Assembly (NCBI RefSeq): GCF_011764445.1 | Contig: NZ_BLPG01000001.1 | Coordinates: 2,356,001-2,420,000, forward strand | Source: Phytohabitans rumicis | GTDB taxonomy: Bacteria > Actinomycetota > Actinomycetes > Mycobacteriales > Micromonosporaceae | DNA: 64,000 nt | Direction of reading: 5' to 3' | Shown: in pieces, positions 54,740-63,695 of the stretch | Layout: every line of letters begins with the position of its first letter | How positions within the stretch are numbered: the stretch's first letter is position 1 | Made by a program: the position numbers and the translations under genes | Notes under the pieces: generated by a model | Database searches by the model: none | The model's input: only the letters and a program-made list of their open reading frames with translations | Told to the model about the DNA's origin: nothing

Positions 54740-55225
54740 TCAGTGCGTCGCGAAGTAGTCCAGGACCGTGGTCACCAGGTTGAGGTCGAAGCTCACCAGC
54801 ACCGACAGCCACACGACCACGCCGACGAAGACCATCCCCACGAGGCCGAGCATGATCCGGACGGACCAGGACTGGCGGGTGACCCAGCGGGTCCAGATCT
54901 GCAGGTTGCGCCGGGTGAACTGGAGGAGCTTGCGGGCCCACGAGAACTCGATGGCCCAGATGCCGAGTCCACCCAGGACGATCAGCCAGCCGGGGCCGGG
55001 CAACGGGATCAGCAGGGCGCCGACGGCTACCACCAGGAGGCCGGCCAGGCCGACGAAGACCTTCAGCGCGATCCGGCCGGTGGGGTTGGCGCGGATGACG
55101 TCGAGGGTGGTGCCGATCCGGTCGCGCCAGCGGGGCTTGCGCAAGCTATCGGGTTCTGTGGTGTCGCCCACTTGCACCTCCAGCGAAGGCGTTCGGGTGT
55201 CCGATCTGGCCTGGTTTGCGGCCAT
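54740..55225 (-). CDS. TIGR02611 (PGPGW) family membrane protein
   Basis: 161 residues. Two hydrophobic pairs: VFVGLAGLLVVAVGALLIPL leads into PGPGWLIVLGGLGIWAIEFS, the family hallmark, and IMLGLVGMVFVGVVVWLSVL follows. Cytoplasmic N-terminus without signal. Role unknown; widely conserved in actinomycetes. GGAGGCGAA precedes the ATG. Same strand as tRNA-Val, 50 bp away. Confidence 0.9.
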   Translation of the reverse strand: MAANQARSDTRTPSLEVQVGDTTEPDSLRKPRWRDRIGTTLDVIRANPTGRIALKVFVGLAGLLVVAVGALLIPLPGPGWLIVLGGLGIWAIEFSWARKLLQFTRRNLQIWTRWVTRQSWSVRIMLGLVGMVFVGVVVWLSVLVSFDLNLVTTVLDYFATH

Positions 55226-55503
55226 TTCGCCTCCACAGTCTCGACCTGCCCGTCACTCATCCGGACCACTGGACGTTACCGGAGTGAGTCGACGTCTGAA
55301 CCACACCCGACGCCGGGCGGCAACCACCACTAAAAAAGAACCGGACATCCTATATGAAAGCGGTTCAATCGAGTGGCAAATTGGGGCCGTCTTCCCACTA
55401 CTGGGTGAGATCAGCGTATGGCGGAGCGTAATCAGGAGTATCCACTGAGTATGGGAGACGCGGGACACGTGCGTCCCGCAGCGGTGCCGGGGGGAGAACG
55501 TCA

Positions 55504-55934
55504 ATGAGTGTCATCCGACCGACGACCGTCGAGGTCGAGACGTCGCTGCGGCTCGTCGCACCGGATGCGACGGCGCTGCCGGTACGAGCCAGCCTGCGGT
55601 ACGACCCGGCTGACCCGTACGCGGTCCATGTCCTGTTCCACGCGGAGTCGGCCGGCGGCGAGGCGGTCAGTTGGTCGTTCGCCCGGGAGTTGCTCGTCAC
55701 GGGGTTGGACGAGCCGGCCGGGATCGGCGACGTGCGGGTGTGGCCGTGGGCCACGCCGCGGGGGACTTCGTCGCGCTCGCGCTGTCGTCGCCAGACGGCA
55801 ACGCGCTGTTCGAGGTGCCGCGGAGCGTGCTGGTCCGGTTCCTGCGCCGGACGTACGTCGTGGTGCCGCGTGGTCGGGAAACCGACCACCTCGACGTGGA
55901 CGCGGCGGTCAACCGGCTACTCGCGGGCCGGTAG
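55504..55934 (+). CDS. SsgA-family sporulation/cell-division protein, frameshifted
   Basis: Reconstructed about 143 residues. SsgA/SsgB family blocks: ADPYAVHVLFHAE, SWSFARELLVTGLDE and GIGDVRVWPW, then in the other frame GDFVALALSSPDGNALFEVP. One extra G in the run at 55760-55764 joins the halves. SsgA-like proteins act in septum placement and spore-wall maturation in sporulating actinomycetes; SsgB recruits FtsZ. A hairpin terminator follows 16 bp after the stop. About 280 bp of AT-rich upstream DNA may hold its promoter (TATATG near 55350), not otherwise defined. Confidence 0.82.
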
Positions 55935-55949
55935 CGACAGCACACACGA

Positions 55950-55983
55950 ACGCCGCGCGGAGCCGCCGTACTCCGCGCGGCGT
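55950..55983 (+). terminator. Hairpin terminator after the SsgA-like gene
   Basis: Perfect 13-bp arms at 55950-55962 and 55971-55983 with an 8-nt loop, starting 16 bp beyond the stop. No T-run. No competing convergent gene, so a plus-strand terminator is the simplest reading. Confidence 0.75.
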
Positions 55984-56139
55984 CTCCATGCGAAGCGCAC
56001 GTGAACACATCGAAATGCATCTTGTGAACGCGGTAACAATTACGCTACCGTTCAGTAACTTAGACGTGGTGGCGCCACCGCGGCAGGCTCGCCGGACCCG
56101 GCCGTCCTCCGGGTCCGGCCGAAACTCCGCGAGGTTCGC

Positions 56140-57638
56140 ATGGCGATCTCCCACCGCGTGTTCACCGCCGCCCTCATCACTCTCACGCTGGTCACGGCCG
56201 CACCCGCGCAAGCGGCGGCAGCCCCACAACCGGCTTCCAACGCGTTGACCTCACCAGCCACGACGGTGCCGTGCTCAAGGCCAACGTCATCTCCCCCACC
56301 ACCGCCGGACCGCATCCGGCCATCGTCTTCATCTCCAGCTGGGGACTGAACGACGCCGAGTACCTGGCGCAGGCCAAAGCGCTCGCCGAGGCCGGGTACG
56401 TCGTGCTGTCCTACACCGCGCGCGGCTTCTGGGGCTCCGGCGGCTTCATCGATACCGGCGGCCCGGCCGACATCGCCGACGTCTCGGCCGCCATCGACTG
56501 GCTGGACGCCAATACCACGGCAGACCCGGCGCGGGTCGGTGTCGGGGGCGTCTCGTACGGCGCCGGCATCGGGCTGATCGCCGCCGGGCACGACCCGCGG
56601 ATCCGCGCGGTCGTCGCGCTGTCCGCGTGGACCGACCTGGTCGAGTCGCTGTACGCCGACCAGACCCGGCACCCGCAGGCGGTCTGGCTGCTGCGGATCA
56701 CGGCGGAGCTGCTGGGCCGGCCCAGCGCCGAGTTCGACCAGATGCTCGACGACTACTTCGCCAACCGGAACGTCGGCGCCATCACCGAGTGGGGCCGGAT
56801 CCGCTCGGCGGAGACCTATCTGGACGCCATCCGGGCCAGCAGGCCGGCCATCCTCATTGCCAACGCGTACGGCGACAGCATCTTCGGGCCCAACCAGTTG
56901 GTCGACTTCTTCGGGCAGCTGACCGGGCCGAAGCGGCTGGAGTTCGCGGCCGGCGACCATGCCATCCCGGAGCTGACCGGGCTCGCCGGCCTGCCCAACC
57001 ACGTCTGGACGAGCGCGCGCCAGTGGTTCGACGACCACGTCGCCAACTCCCGGCAGACAGCCGATCAGGTCGTCCTGCGCGTCCGCAACGCCAACAACAC
57101 CGTCGAGTCCTACGTGGACTGGGCGGACGTGACCGGCGGGACGACCCGCTACCCGCTGAGTGAGAAGGCGTTCCGGGCCAATGGCGACACCGTGGCGACG
57201 GCGGGCGTCGTGCTGCTCACCAACGGCCTGGAGGCGCTGACCGGCATACCCCCGCTGGCCTGGCTGCCGGCCGTCGACCGGTCGCGGGCCGCGGTCTGGC
57301 AGACCGGCCTGCTGTCCGGCGGCGCCGCGGTGCGCGGCATCCCGCGGGTGCACCTCACCATCCAGCCCGACGCCGCGACCGGCACGGTGGTCGCCTACCT
57401 GTACGACGTGGACCTGCTCGGCACCGGCCGGCTGATCACCCACGCGCCGTACACGTGGCTGTCCGGCGGGACGCAGGCGATCGACCTGGCGCTGCCGGCC
57501 ACCGCCTGGGACGTACCGGCCGGGCACCGGCTCGCCCTGGTCGTGGACACCGAAGATCCGCTCTACATCGACACAAATGCTCCAGGATCAGCGATATCGG
57601 TTACTGGATCCAGTTGGGTCGACGTACCACTGCGTTAG
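56140..57638 (+). CDS. Secreted S15/X-Pro dipeptidyl-peptidase-type hydrolase, frameshifted
   Basis: About 500 residues. Signal peptide AALITLTLVTAAPAQAAAA in one frame; then, in another, FQRVDLTSHDGAVLKANVIS and PAIVFISSWGLNDAEYLAQA, the nucleophile elbow GVGGVSYGAGIGLIAAG (Ser in GVSYG), Asp in ANAYGDSIF and His in AAGDHAIPE. A C-terminal jelly-roll (SGGTQAIDLALPATAW) is as in CocE/S15 enzymes. One extra C in the run at 56222-56225 rejoins signal and mature parts. Exported peptidase or esterase; exact substrate unknown. Confidence 0.8.
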
Positions 57639-57684
57639 AGCGTTAGGCGTGCAAGGTCACGCGGCTCGGGTTACGGTCGGTGGG

Positions 57685-58542
57685 ATGGTCCGTATCGGTC
57701 ACGCCCCCTGGCACACGGGCGACGCCGGGATGACCACACTCACCCTGCGTGACCTTGCACCCGACGGTCCGTACATTCTGGACCATCACCAGCTCATGCT
57801 CGTCACCAAGGGCCACGGCACGCACGAGGTGGACTTCGTGGCGTACCCCTGCCGGCCCGGCGTCCTCTTCTGGGCCCGCCCCGGGCAGGTCGTCCGGTTC
57901 GGCGGCCAGGTGGGCCTCGACGCCGTCCTCGTGTGCTGGTCCCCCGACCTGGACACGCCGCCCGACGGCCCCACCCACTGGCTGCCCGCCGGCGAGGACG
58001 AAGACGCCGTCATCAACGAGGTCAGCCAGCTCGTCGTCGACTGCGAGCGCCGGCTCTCCGCCGTCCTCCTGCGCCAGCAGCTCGCCGTGCTCCTGCTGCG
58101 GATCGCGCTGCTCGGCACGTCCAACCCGGACAGCCGGGCCGCCGCCGAGGGCGAGGCCGAGACATTCCGGCGGTTCCGCGCGCATATTGAGCAGGAGTAC
58201 GCCAGGACCCGTCGCGTGGATGACTACGCCGCGCACCTGGGGTGTTGCGTGCGCACGCTCACCAGGGCCAGCCTGGCCGCCACCGGGCGCAGCGCCAAGC
58301 AGGTGATCGACGACCGGGTGGCGTTGCAGGCCAAGCGCCTGCTGGCCGGCACCGACCTGCCGGTGGCCGAGATCGGACGGCGGCTGGGCTTTCCCGAGCC
58401 GACCAACTTCGGCCGGTACTTCCAGCGCGAGGTGGGGCAGAGCCCGGGTTCGTTCCGGCAGGGGTTGGCCGACCAGCCATTGGCGGTCGTGCCCGCGCCA
58501 CGGCAACCCCTGGACACCATCCACAGTCGCATACAGGCATGA
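57685..58542 (+). CDS. AraC family transcriptional regulator
   Basis: 285 residues. N-terminal cupin-like sensor (HHQLMLVTKGHGTHEVDFVA, FWARPGQVVRFGG) and C-terminal double HTH (VDDYAAHLGCCVRTLTRASL; VAEIGRRLGFPEPTNFGRYF, ending VGQSPGSFR). 46 bp after the S15-type gene and 7 bp before the Rrf2 gene, both on the same strand. May regulate either neighbour. Confidence 0.9.
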   Translation: MVRIGHAPWHTGDAGMTTLTLRDLAPDGPYILDHHQLMLVTKGHGTHEVDFVAYPCRPGVLFWARPGQVVRFGGQVGLDAVLVCWSPDLDTPPDGPTHWLPAGEDEDAVINEVSQLVVDCERRLSAVLLRQQLAVLLLRIALLGTSNPDSRAAAEGEAETFRRFRAHIEQEYARTRRVDDYAAHLGCCVRTLTRASLAATGRSAKQVIDDRVALQAKRLLAGTDLPVAEIGRRLGFPEPTNFGRYFQREVGQSPGSFRQGLADQPLAVVPAPRQPLDTIHSRIQA

Positions 58543-58549
58543 TGGAGGC

Positions 58550-59004
58550 GTGCAAATCTCCGCCCGCGGCGACTACGCGGTGCGAGCCGCCCTCAGCCTC
58601 GCATCCGCCTACCCGTCCTTGATGTCGGCCCAGGCCATCGCGCAGGACCAGGACATGCCGCGAAAGTTCCTGGAGGCGGTCCTGGCCGACCTGCGCCGGG
58701 CCGGCATCGTGCGCGCCCAGCGCGGGGCCGAGGGCGGATACACGCTGGCCAATCCGCCACGCGAGGTGACGATCGGGGCGATCCTGCGCGCGGTCGACGG
58801 CCCGCTGGCCGGGGTGCGCGGGCTGCGCCCCGAGGAGACCAAGTACGAGGGCGCCGCCGAAAACCTCCCCGCCTCTGGGTGGCCGTCCGGGCCGCGGTCC
58901 GCGAGGTCGTCGACGAGGTGACCCTGGCGGAGATGCTGAGCGGCAAGATGCCGGCCCACGTCCGCAAGCTGACCACCCGCCCCGACGCCTGGGAACCCCG
59001 CTAA
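58550..59004 (+). CDS. Rrf2 family transcriptional regulator, frameshifted
   Basis: About 151 residues. Winged HTH start MQISARGDYAVRAALSLASA, then SAQAIAQDQDMPRKFLEAVL and GIVRAQRGAEGGYTLANPPR. The C-terminal part VRAAVREVVDEVTLAEMLSG is in another frame; one extra C in the run at 58867-58870 joins LPRLWVAVRAA. The three cysteines of the iron-sulfur IscR type are absent, so it is not expected to carry a cluster. It starts 7 bp after the AraC gene and overlaps the next (convergent) gene by 4 bp. Confidence 0.82.
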
Positions 59005-59867
59005 CGCGGGCTGATGAGGACGTCGCCGGAGAGGCGGCCTCGCTCGGGGGTACGGCGTACGGCGCCCGCGGACAGCAGGGCGGTCAGCACGCGGACCGTG
59101 TCGGCGGCGCGGTAGACGGTGTGGGTCAGGGTGAACTCGCGCAGGTCGGTCACCGAGCGCTCGCCGGCCGCCGCCAGGTGGGCCAGCAGCTCGCGGCGCA
59201 GCGGGCCGGGGTGCGGGTTGAGCGAGATGTCGAGCAGGTGCCCCTCGGGGTCGCGGGGGTCGCGGTAGCGCACGCCGGCGTACTCGTCCACGGCCCAGAG
59301 CGCGTTCTTGAAAGCCTCCAGGCTCTTGCCCTGCCGCGTGGCGAACGTGACCAACCGGGCTTCGTCGTTGACCAGCTCCACGTGAGCCGTCAATGGGAAC
59401 GGCGGGTCGGGGAGCTCCCGCGTACTCGAGACAAGCAGGACCTCGGCGGGCTTGCCGGTGGCGACGGCCGCGAGCGCCGCGGGCCCGGCTCCGTCCAGGT
59501 GGGCCAGCAGCGGCGCGCCGGCGGCGCCCGCGGCCTTGAGCGCGACGGGCAGCTTGCCGTCCAGCTCGCCCTCGACGGCGTGGACGCTCAGCTCGGGCGG
59601 CGTGCCCAGCTCGGCCTGGATGGCGGCGAGCGGGCGGGCGACCTCGACGGCGGTCGGCCCGACCAGGAGCACGGCCAGCCGGCGACCGCGCAGCCGGTCG
59701 GCGAACTCGGCGAATACCCGCAGCGCGGCCTCGGGAGCCGCGGCGTCCGGCGCGCCGGTCCAGCCGTGCGCGAACGTGGCGCCCCGGGCCCCGTGCAGCG
59801 CGCCGGGCGTCCAGGCGTCGAGGTAGCGCACCAACAACTCACGCACGACGCCGGCGATCGCGGTCAT
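59001..59867 (-). CDS. Conserved hypothetical protein (288 aa)
   Basis: Begins MTAIAGVVRELLVRYLDAWT. Features: FAHGWTGAPDAAAPEA, RGRRLAVLLVGPTAVEVARP and GAPLLAHLDGAGPAALAAVA suggest an alpha/beta domain; VELVNDEARLVTFATRQGKS and a C-terminal LREFTLTHTVYRAADTVRVL suggest a winged-helix-like tail. The plan is like the TcmP/SAM-type partner proteins seen with some radical enzymes, but I could not confirm it. No signal peptide. Ribosome site is weak. Convergent with Rrf2. Confidence 0.7.
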   Translation of the reverse strand: MTAIAGVVRELLVRYLDAWTPGALHGARGATFAHGWTGAPDAAAPEAALRVFAEFADRLRGRRLAVLLVGPTAVEVARPLAAIQAELGTPPELSVHAVEGELDGKLPVALKAAGAAGAPLLAHLDGAGPAALAAVATGKPAEVLLVSSTRELPDPPFPLTAHVELVNDEARLVTFATRQGKSLEAFKNALWAVDEYAGVRYRDPRDPEGHLLDISLNPHPGPLRRELLAHLAAAGERSVTDLREFTLTHTVYRAADTVRVLTALLSAGAVRRTPERGRLSGDVLISPR

Positions 59868-59883
59868 GGCTTAGTTGTACCCG

Positions 59884-60405
59884 CTACGCGGGTATCGAGA
59901 TACCCACTCCGCCCCGGGTCTGGGCGCCGTACCGCTGCTTTTCGCGCTGGATGTCGAGCGGGCCGATCCGCTTGCGGGCGTCGATGGCGCCTTGGTCGAG
60001 CAGGTCGGCCGGGATGAGCCACACGACCTCGAACTCCAGCCCGTCCGGGTCCTTGGCGTAGAGGCTCTTGGTGGTCCCGTGGTCGGACGTGCCGACGAGC
60101 GCGCCGGCCTCGACCAGGCGGGCGGCGACGCGTTCCAGCTCGGCGAGCGTGTCGACCTCCCACGCGAGGTGGTAGAGGCCGACCGCGGTCCGGCCCGCCG
60201 GGGACGCCGCGGCGTCCGCCCCGATCTCGAACAGGCCCAGGTCGTGGTCGTTGGTGGAGTCCGGCGCCTGCAGGAACGCGGCGCCGCGGAAGCCGTCCGG
60301 GGTCATCGCGATCGGGCGAAAGCCGAGGACGTCACGGTAGAAGGCAACGCTACGGTTGACGTCGCGGACGAAGAGAACGGCATGGTTGAGCCGATGAACA
60401 CCCAT
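59884..60405 (-). CDS. VOC family protein (catechol-dioxygenase-like)
   Basis: 173 residues. MGVHRLNHAVLFVRDVNRSV, DVLGFRPIAMTPDGFRGAAF, VGLYHLAWEVDTLAELERVA and LYAKDPDGLEFEVVWL give the two VOC modules; His in LNHAVL and YHLAWEV and Glu in LEFEVVW are the likely metal ligands. Divergent from MarR, which probably controls it, with the palindrome 60425-60442 between the two core promoters. Confidence 0.88.
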   Translation of the reverse strand: MGVHRLNHAVLFVRDVNRSVAFYRDVLGFRPIAMTPDGFRGAAFLQAPDSTNDHDLGLFEIGADAAASPAGRTAVGLYHLAWEVDTLAELERVAARLVEAGALVGTSDHGTTKSLYAKDPDGLEFEVVWLIPADLLDQGAIDARKRIGPLDIQREKQRYGAQTRGGVGISIPA

Positions 60406-60885
60406 ACGAACGACGGTAGCGCAGTTGTTGAGAGTTCAACAAGGTGGCTGAACGGTGATGAGCAGCGCACCTGGCGGGCGTTCCTGTCCGCGTCCCGGGC
60501 GCTGCTGGACACCCTGGATCGCGAGCTGCAGCGGGACGCCGGGATGCCACACGCCTACTACGAGATCCTGGTACGCCTGTCCGAGGCGCCGGCCCGCACC
60601 CTGCGGATGAGCGACCTGGCGGAGGCCACGTCGTCCTCACGCAGCCGGCTCTCGCACGCCGTGGCCCGCCTGGAGGAGTCCGGCTGGGTACGCCGGGAAG
60701 ACTGCCCCACCGACCGCCGCGGCCAGCTCGCTGTCCTCACCGACCTGGGCTTTCAGGTGCTGGCGGACGCGGCGCCGGGGCACGTCGAGGGGGTACGGAC
60801 GCACCTGTTCGATCAACTGACACCCGAACAGGTGAGGCAATTACGGACGATCAGCGAGGCGATGCTGAACCATCTCGATCCCTAG
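60394..60885 (+). CDS. MarR family transcriptional regulator
   Basis: 163 residues as the open frame stands. Core: RWLNGDEQRTWRAFLSASRA, AYYEILVRLSEAPARTLRMS, winged HTH MSDLAEATSSSRSRLSHAVA and GWVRREDCPTDRRGQLAVLT. The only in-frame ATGs (60382, 60394) would place the palindrome 60425-60442 inside the coding sequence and overlap the divergent VOC start. Homologues of this core usually begin nearer RWL, so the real start may be downstream from a non-standard codon. MarR proteins bind phenolics and de-repress neighbours. Confidence 0.85.
   Translation: MNTHTNDGSAVVESSTRWLNGDEQRTWRAFLSASRALLDTLDRELQRDAGMPHAYYEILVRLSEAPARTLRMSDLAEATSSSRSRLSHAVARLEESGWVRREDCPTDRRGQLAVLTDLGFQVLADAAPGHVEGVRTHLFDQLTPEQVRQLRTISEAMLNHLDP
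60425..60442. promoter_or_regulatory. Candidate MarR operator
   Basis: TTGTTGA at 60425-60431 and TCAACAA at 60436-60442 are exact inverted arms with GAGT between, matching usual MarR operator geometry. It is 20 bp upstream of the VOC start and within the annotated 5' end of the MarR gene. Confidence 0.6.
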
Positions 60886-60917
60886 GGCCTTGTACTGATC
60901 GTGCACAGTCGAGCACC

Positions 60918-61565
60918 ATGGGGCACGTGTCGACTGGTCTGGCTGAATTGACCGCGCGGGCGTACGACCTCGTCGAGGCCGGCGACCTGTCCGCGGCGCA
61001 ACTACTGCTCGGCGACGCCCTGGCCAGCGTCGACACCGATCCGCGCAACGCGTCCGAGGCCCTCGCCGACGCCGCCAGCCTGCACTCGCGCGTCCTGGTC
61101 GGGCTGGGTGAGCCGCACTCCGCGCGGGCCTGGGCCACCTTCGCGTACGAGGCGGAGAGCCGGCTCTACGGCCGCGGCCACGAGCGCACCATCCGGGCGG
61201 CCGCCACGCTCGCCGCCGTCCTGCACCGCACCGGCAGCCTCGCCGATTCGGCCGGCCTGTACGGCGTGGTGATCGAGGGCCTGACCGCGCTCGAAGGACC
61301 CGACTCGCCGCAGGTGCTGGCCGCGCACGCCGACCTGGCGACCGTCGAGTACGCCCGCGGCGACTGCGACACCGCCCGCGCCCGGCTGGCCGAGGCGTGG
61401 GACATGACCCGGGAGGCGCACGGCGACGCGAACCCCGCCGGCATCAAGATGCTGGCCCGCCTCGGCGCGATGGAACGCGACTGCGGCCACTTCACCGAGG
61501 CCCACCAGCACCTGGCCCACGCCCGCGAGCTGTGCCGCGCCTACCTCACCCCGACGACCCGATGA
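60918..61565 (+). CDS. Tetratricopeptide repeat protein
   Basis: 215 residues. Repeats of about 42 residues: LTARAYDLVEAGDLSAAQLL, ASLHSRVLVGLGEPHSARAW, ATLAAVLHRTGSLADSAGLY, ADLATVEYARGDCDTARARL and LGAMERDCGHFTEAHQHLAH. This looks like the TPR_12/AfsR-type repeat. ATG at 60918 or GTG at 60927. Its stop overlaps the next start by 4 bp (ATGA), so the FN3 membrane protein is translated with it. Confidence 0.85.
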   Translation: MGHVSTGLAELTARAYDLVEAGDLSAAQLLLGDALASVDTDPRNASEALADAASLHSRVLVGLGEPHSARAWATFAYEAESRLYGRGHERTIRAAATLAAVLHRTGSLADSAGLYGVVIEGLTALEGPDSPQVLAAHADLATVEYARGDCDTARARLAEAWDMTREAHGDANPAGIKMLARLGAMERDCGHFTEAHQHLAHARELCRAYLTPTTR

Positions 61566-62267
61566 CCGCGCAGGTCGCCTCCCTGTCCCGCGCCCCCGCC
61601 AACCCCAACCACCTCTGCGGCGGGAATGCGCTCCCTGCTGGGGTAGAGGGCTCGGGGATCCACGTACCCTTCGACCCGCCGCAGTCGCCGATCCCGCCGG
61701 ACGTGGCCGACACCTGGCAGCCCGCCGACGACAAGCCGGCACCCAACCTCCCCGTGCTGGTGGAGCGCCCCCGCCCCGGGCGCACCGGCGGACCGGACCG
61801 CGCCGCGCGCCACTGATCACCGGCGCCCTGGTCGCGGCCACCATCGGCGCGGTGGCCGTCATCGCCGGGCTCTCCGCCGTCGAGGATCGGCAGTCCGGTG
61901 CGCCCTCCCCCACGACGCCAGCCCCACGAGCGCGCCCGCCCCCAGCCCGACGCCGAGCCCGACGCCGAGCCCCACGCCGGCCGCCGCCCAGCCCGGCACC
62001 CCGCCCAGCAAGGTGACCCTGCGCGACAACCGGGACAGCATCTCGCTCGCGTGGGCGTACCCGGCCGGTGCCAAGGGGCGGGTGCTGGTCTCGGGCGCCC
62101 CGGAAGGCCAGCAGCAGCGCCCCTTCCAGGAGCTCCCGGCCGGTGCCACCAGCTACGTCGTGCACGGCCTGGACCAGGACATCGACTTCTGCTTCACAGT
62201 GGCCGTCGTCTACTCCGCCCAAAGCGTGGGCCGCGCCAAGCCGGTCTGCACGGCCCGCGAGGGCTAG
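61562..62267 (+). CDS. FN3-domain membrane protein, frame broken twice
   Basis: Reconstructed about 235 residues. Cytoplasmic Pro-rich N-terminus (MTAQVASLSRAPANPNHLCG), one membrane helix (LITGALVAATIGAVAVIAGL), a Pro/Ser/Thr linker (SPTPSPTPSPTPAAAQPGTP) and a fibronectin-III-like domain (VTLRDNRDSISLAWAYPAGA, then SYVVHGLDQDIDFCFTVAVV). Three frames are used; one extra C at 61810-61811 and one in the run 61922-61925 give a continuous protein. Similar anchor-plus-FN3 proteins in actinomycetes sit at the cell surface. Partner TPR protein is immediately upstream. Confidence 0.7.
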
Positions 62268-62273
62268 GGAGGG

Positions 62274-63624
62274 CTAGGCACCGTCCGTCGCGGGGAGGCG
62301 GACCTCGGCGCGCAGGCCGGGACCAGCGTCCGCGAGGCGCACCGTGCCGCCGTACCGCCGGACCAGCTCGCGGACGATCGCGAGCCCCAGCCCGGCGCCG
62401 CCGGCGTCGCGGGCCCGCGCGTCGTCCAGGCGGGTGAAGCGGTCGAAGACCCGGTCCCGGTCCGCGACCGGGATGCCGGGTCCGTCGTCGGTCACGGTGA
62501 TCAAGTGGTACGCCCCGTCCGGCTGGACGGCGACCTCGACCCGGGTACGGGTGTGCCGCAGCGCGTTGTCGAGCAGGTTGGCGACTGCCCGGGCCAGCGC
62601 GTCCGGCTCCCCGGTCGTCCACAGTGGATCGTCGGGGCCGCCACCGCGACCGACGGGTACCGCTCGGCCAGCGTGGTGACCAGCTCACCCAGTTCCACCG
62701 GCATCGAGCGGACCGCCCGCGCGCCCGCGTCGTCGGCGCGCGCCAGCAGCAGCAGGTCGTCGACCAGGCGGCTGAGCCGCTGCGTGTCGGCGAGCAGGTC
62801 CTCCCCACGGCCGGCCAGTCGGTGCGGTCGCCGAGCCGCTGCGCCACCTCCAGTTGGGTACGCATGTTGGCCAGCGGGCTGCGCAGCTCGTGCGCGGCGT
62901 CGGCCACGAACGCCCGCTGCTTGGCCCGCGCCGCCTCCAGCCGGTCGAGCATGTCGTTGAGCGTCACGGCCAGCCGGTGGATCTCGTCCCGCGAGTCCGG
63001 CACCGGCAGCTGACCCGGCCGGCCCCCGCCGGTGATCTCCTCGGCCCCGGTGCGCAGCCCCTCCACCGGGCGCAGGGTGAGCCCGACGACCCGCCAGGCC
63101 ACCGCCGCCAGAGCGATCAACAACAGCGGGAACGCGACGAGCAGGATGTTGCGCAGCAGCCGCACGCTCTGCGTGAGGTCGCCCATCGACTTCGCCACGA
63201 GCACGGTCTGCGCGTTGTCCGGGCCGGCGGGCACCGCGACGACCCGCACCGGCCCGCGGATGCCGAGCCGGTCACCGGGGATGAAAAGGTGCTCCCCGTC
63301 CCGGGCCCGCGGCATCTCGTCCCGGTAGAGCACCGGCACCAGCCGGTCGGCGTCGATCGAGGCGGCCAGCACCCGGTGGTCGGCGTCGACGACCTGCACC
63401 CGGACGTCCCCGACGACGGGCAGCGGCTCGGGCACCTCGTTCTCGTTGACCATCGCGGCCACGCCCCGGGCGCTCTGCAGCGCCTCGCTGTCCGCGGTGG
63501 CCTGCAGGGCCAGCCCGAGCGCGAACACCATCCCGACACCGCCCACCGTCAGGCCGACCGCCAGCCCCGCGACGCCGATCAACATCAGCCGCGCACGCAG
63601 GCTGATGCGACGCCACCACCCCAT
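62274..63624 (-). CDS. Two-component sensor histidine kinase, frame broken twice
   Basis: Reconstructed about 450 residues. Two membrane helices (LMLIGVAGLAVGLTVGGVGM and NILLVAFPLLLIALAAVAW) frame an extracytoplasmic sensor. Then HAMP (LTLRPVEGLRTGAEEITGGG), HisKA with phospho-His in FVADAAHELRSPLANM, N-box AVANLLDNALRH, G1 DDGPGIP, F VFDRFTRL and G2 GAGLGLAIV. Missing bases in the C run 62803-62806 and G run 62634-62637 (plus strand) split it; one base in each restores GEDLLADTQRLS and APDDPLWTTGEP. Follows the response regulator on the same strand, separated by a 62-bp palindrome. Signal unknown. Confidence 0.85.
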
Positions 63625-63630
63625 CCGCTG

Positions 63631-63692
63631 GCGTGCAAGGAAGGGCCCCTTCCTATCGCTTTTTGAATAGGAAGGGGCCCTTCCTTGCACGC
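63631..63692. repeat. Perfect 26-bp inverted repeat in the regulator-kinase gap
   Basis: Arms 63631-63656 and 63667-63692 are exact reverse complements (26 of 26), separated by a 10-nt loop. Each arm contains the nested palindrome GGAAGGGCCCCTTCC. It fills the space between the response regulator stop (63696) and the kinase start (63624), where no promoter or ribosome site is otherwise seen. Confidence 0.85.
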
Positions 63693-63695
63693 CGC

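Noticed and set aside
56031-56050. CGGTA-N10-TACCG as an operator upstream of the S15-type peptidase
   Set aside because: Five-bp arms with a 10-bp spacer are too short to distinguish from chance without conservation data.
63631-63692. Rho-independent terminator between response regulator and kinase
   Set aside because: No T-run on either side, far longer than needed, and it would uncouple a kinase from its regulator; kept as a repeat instead.
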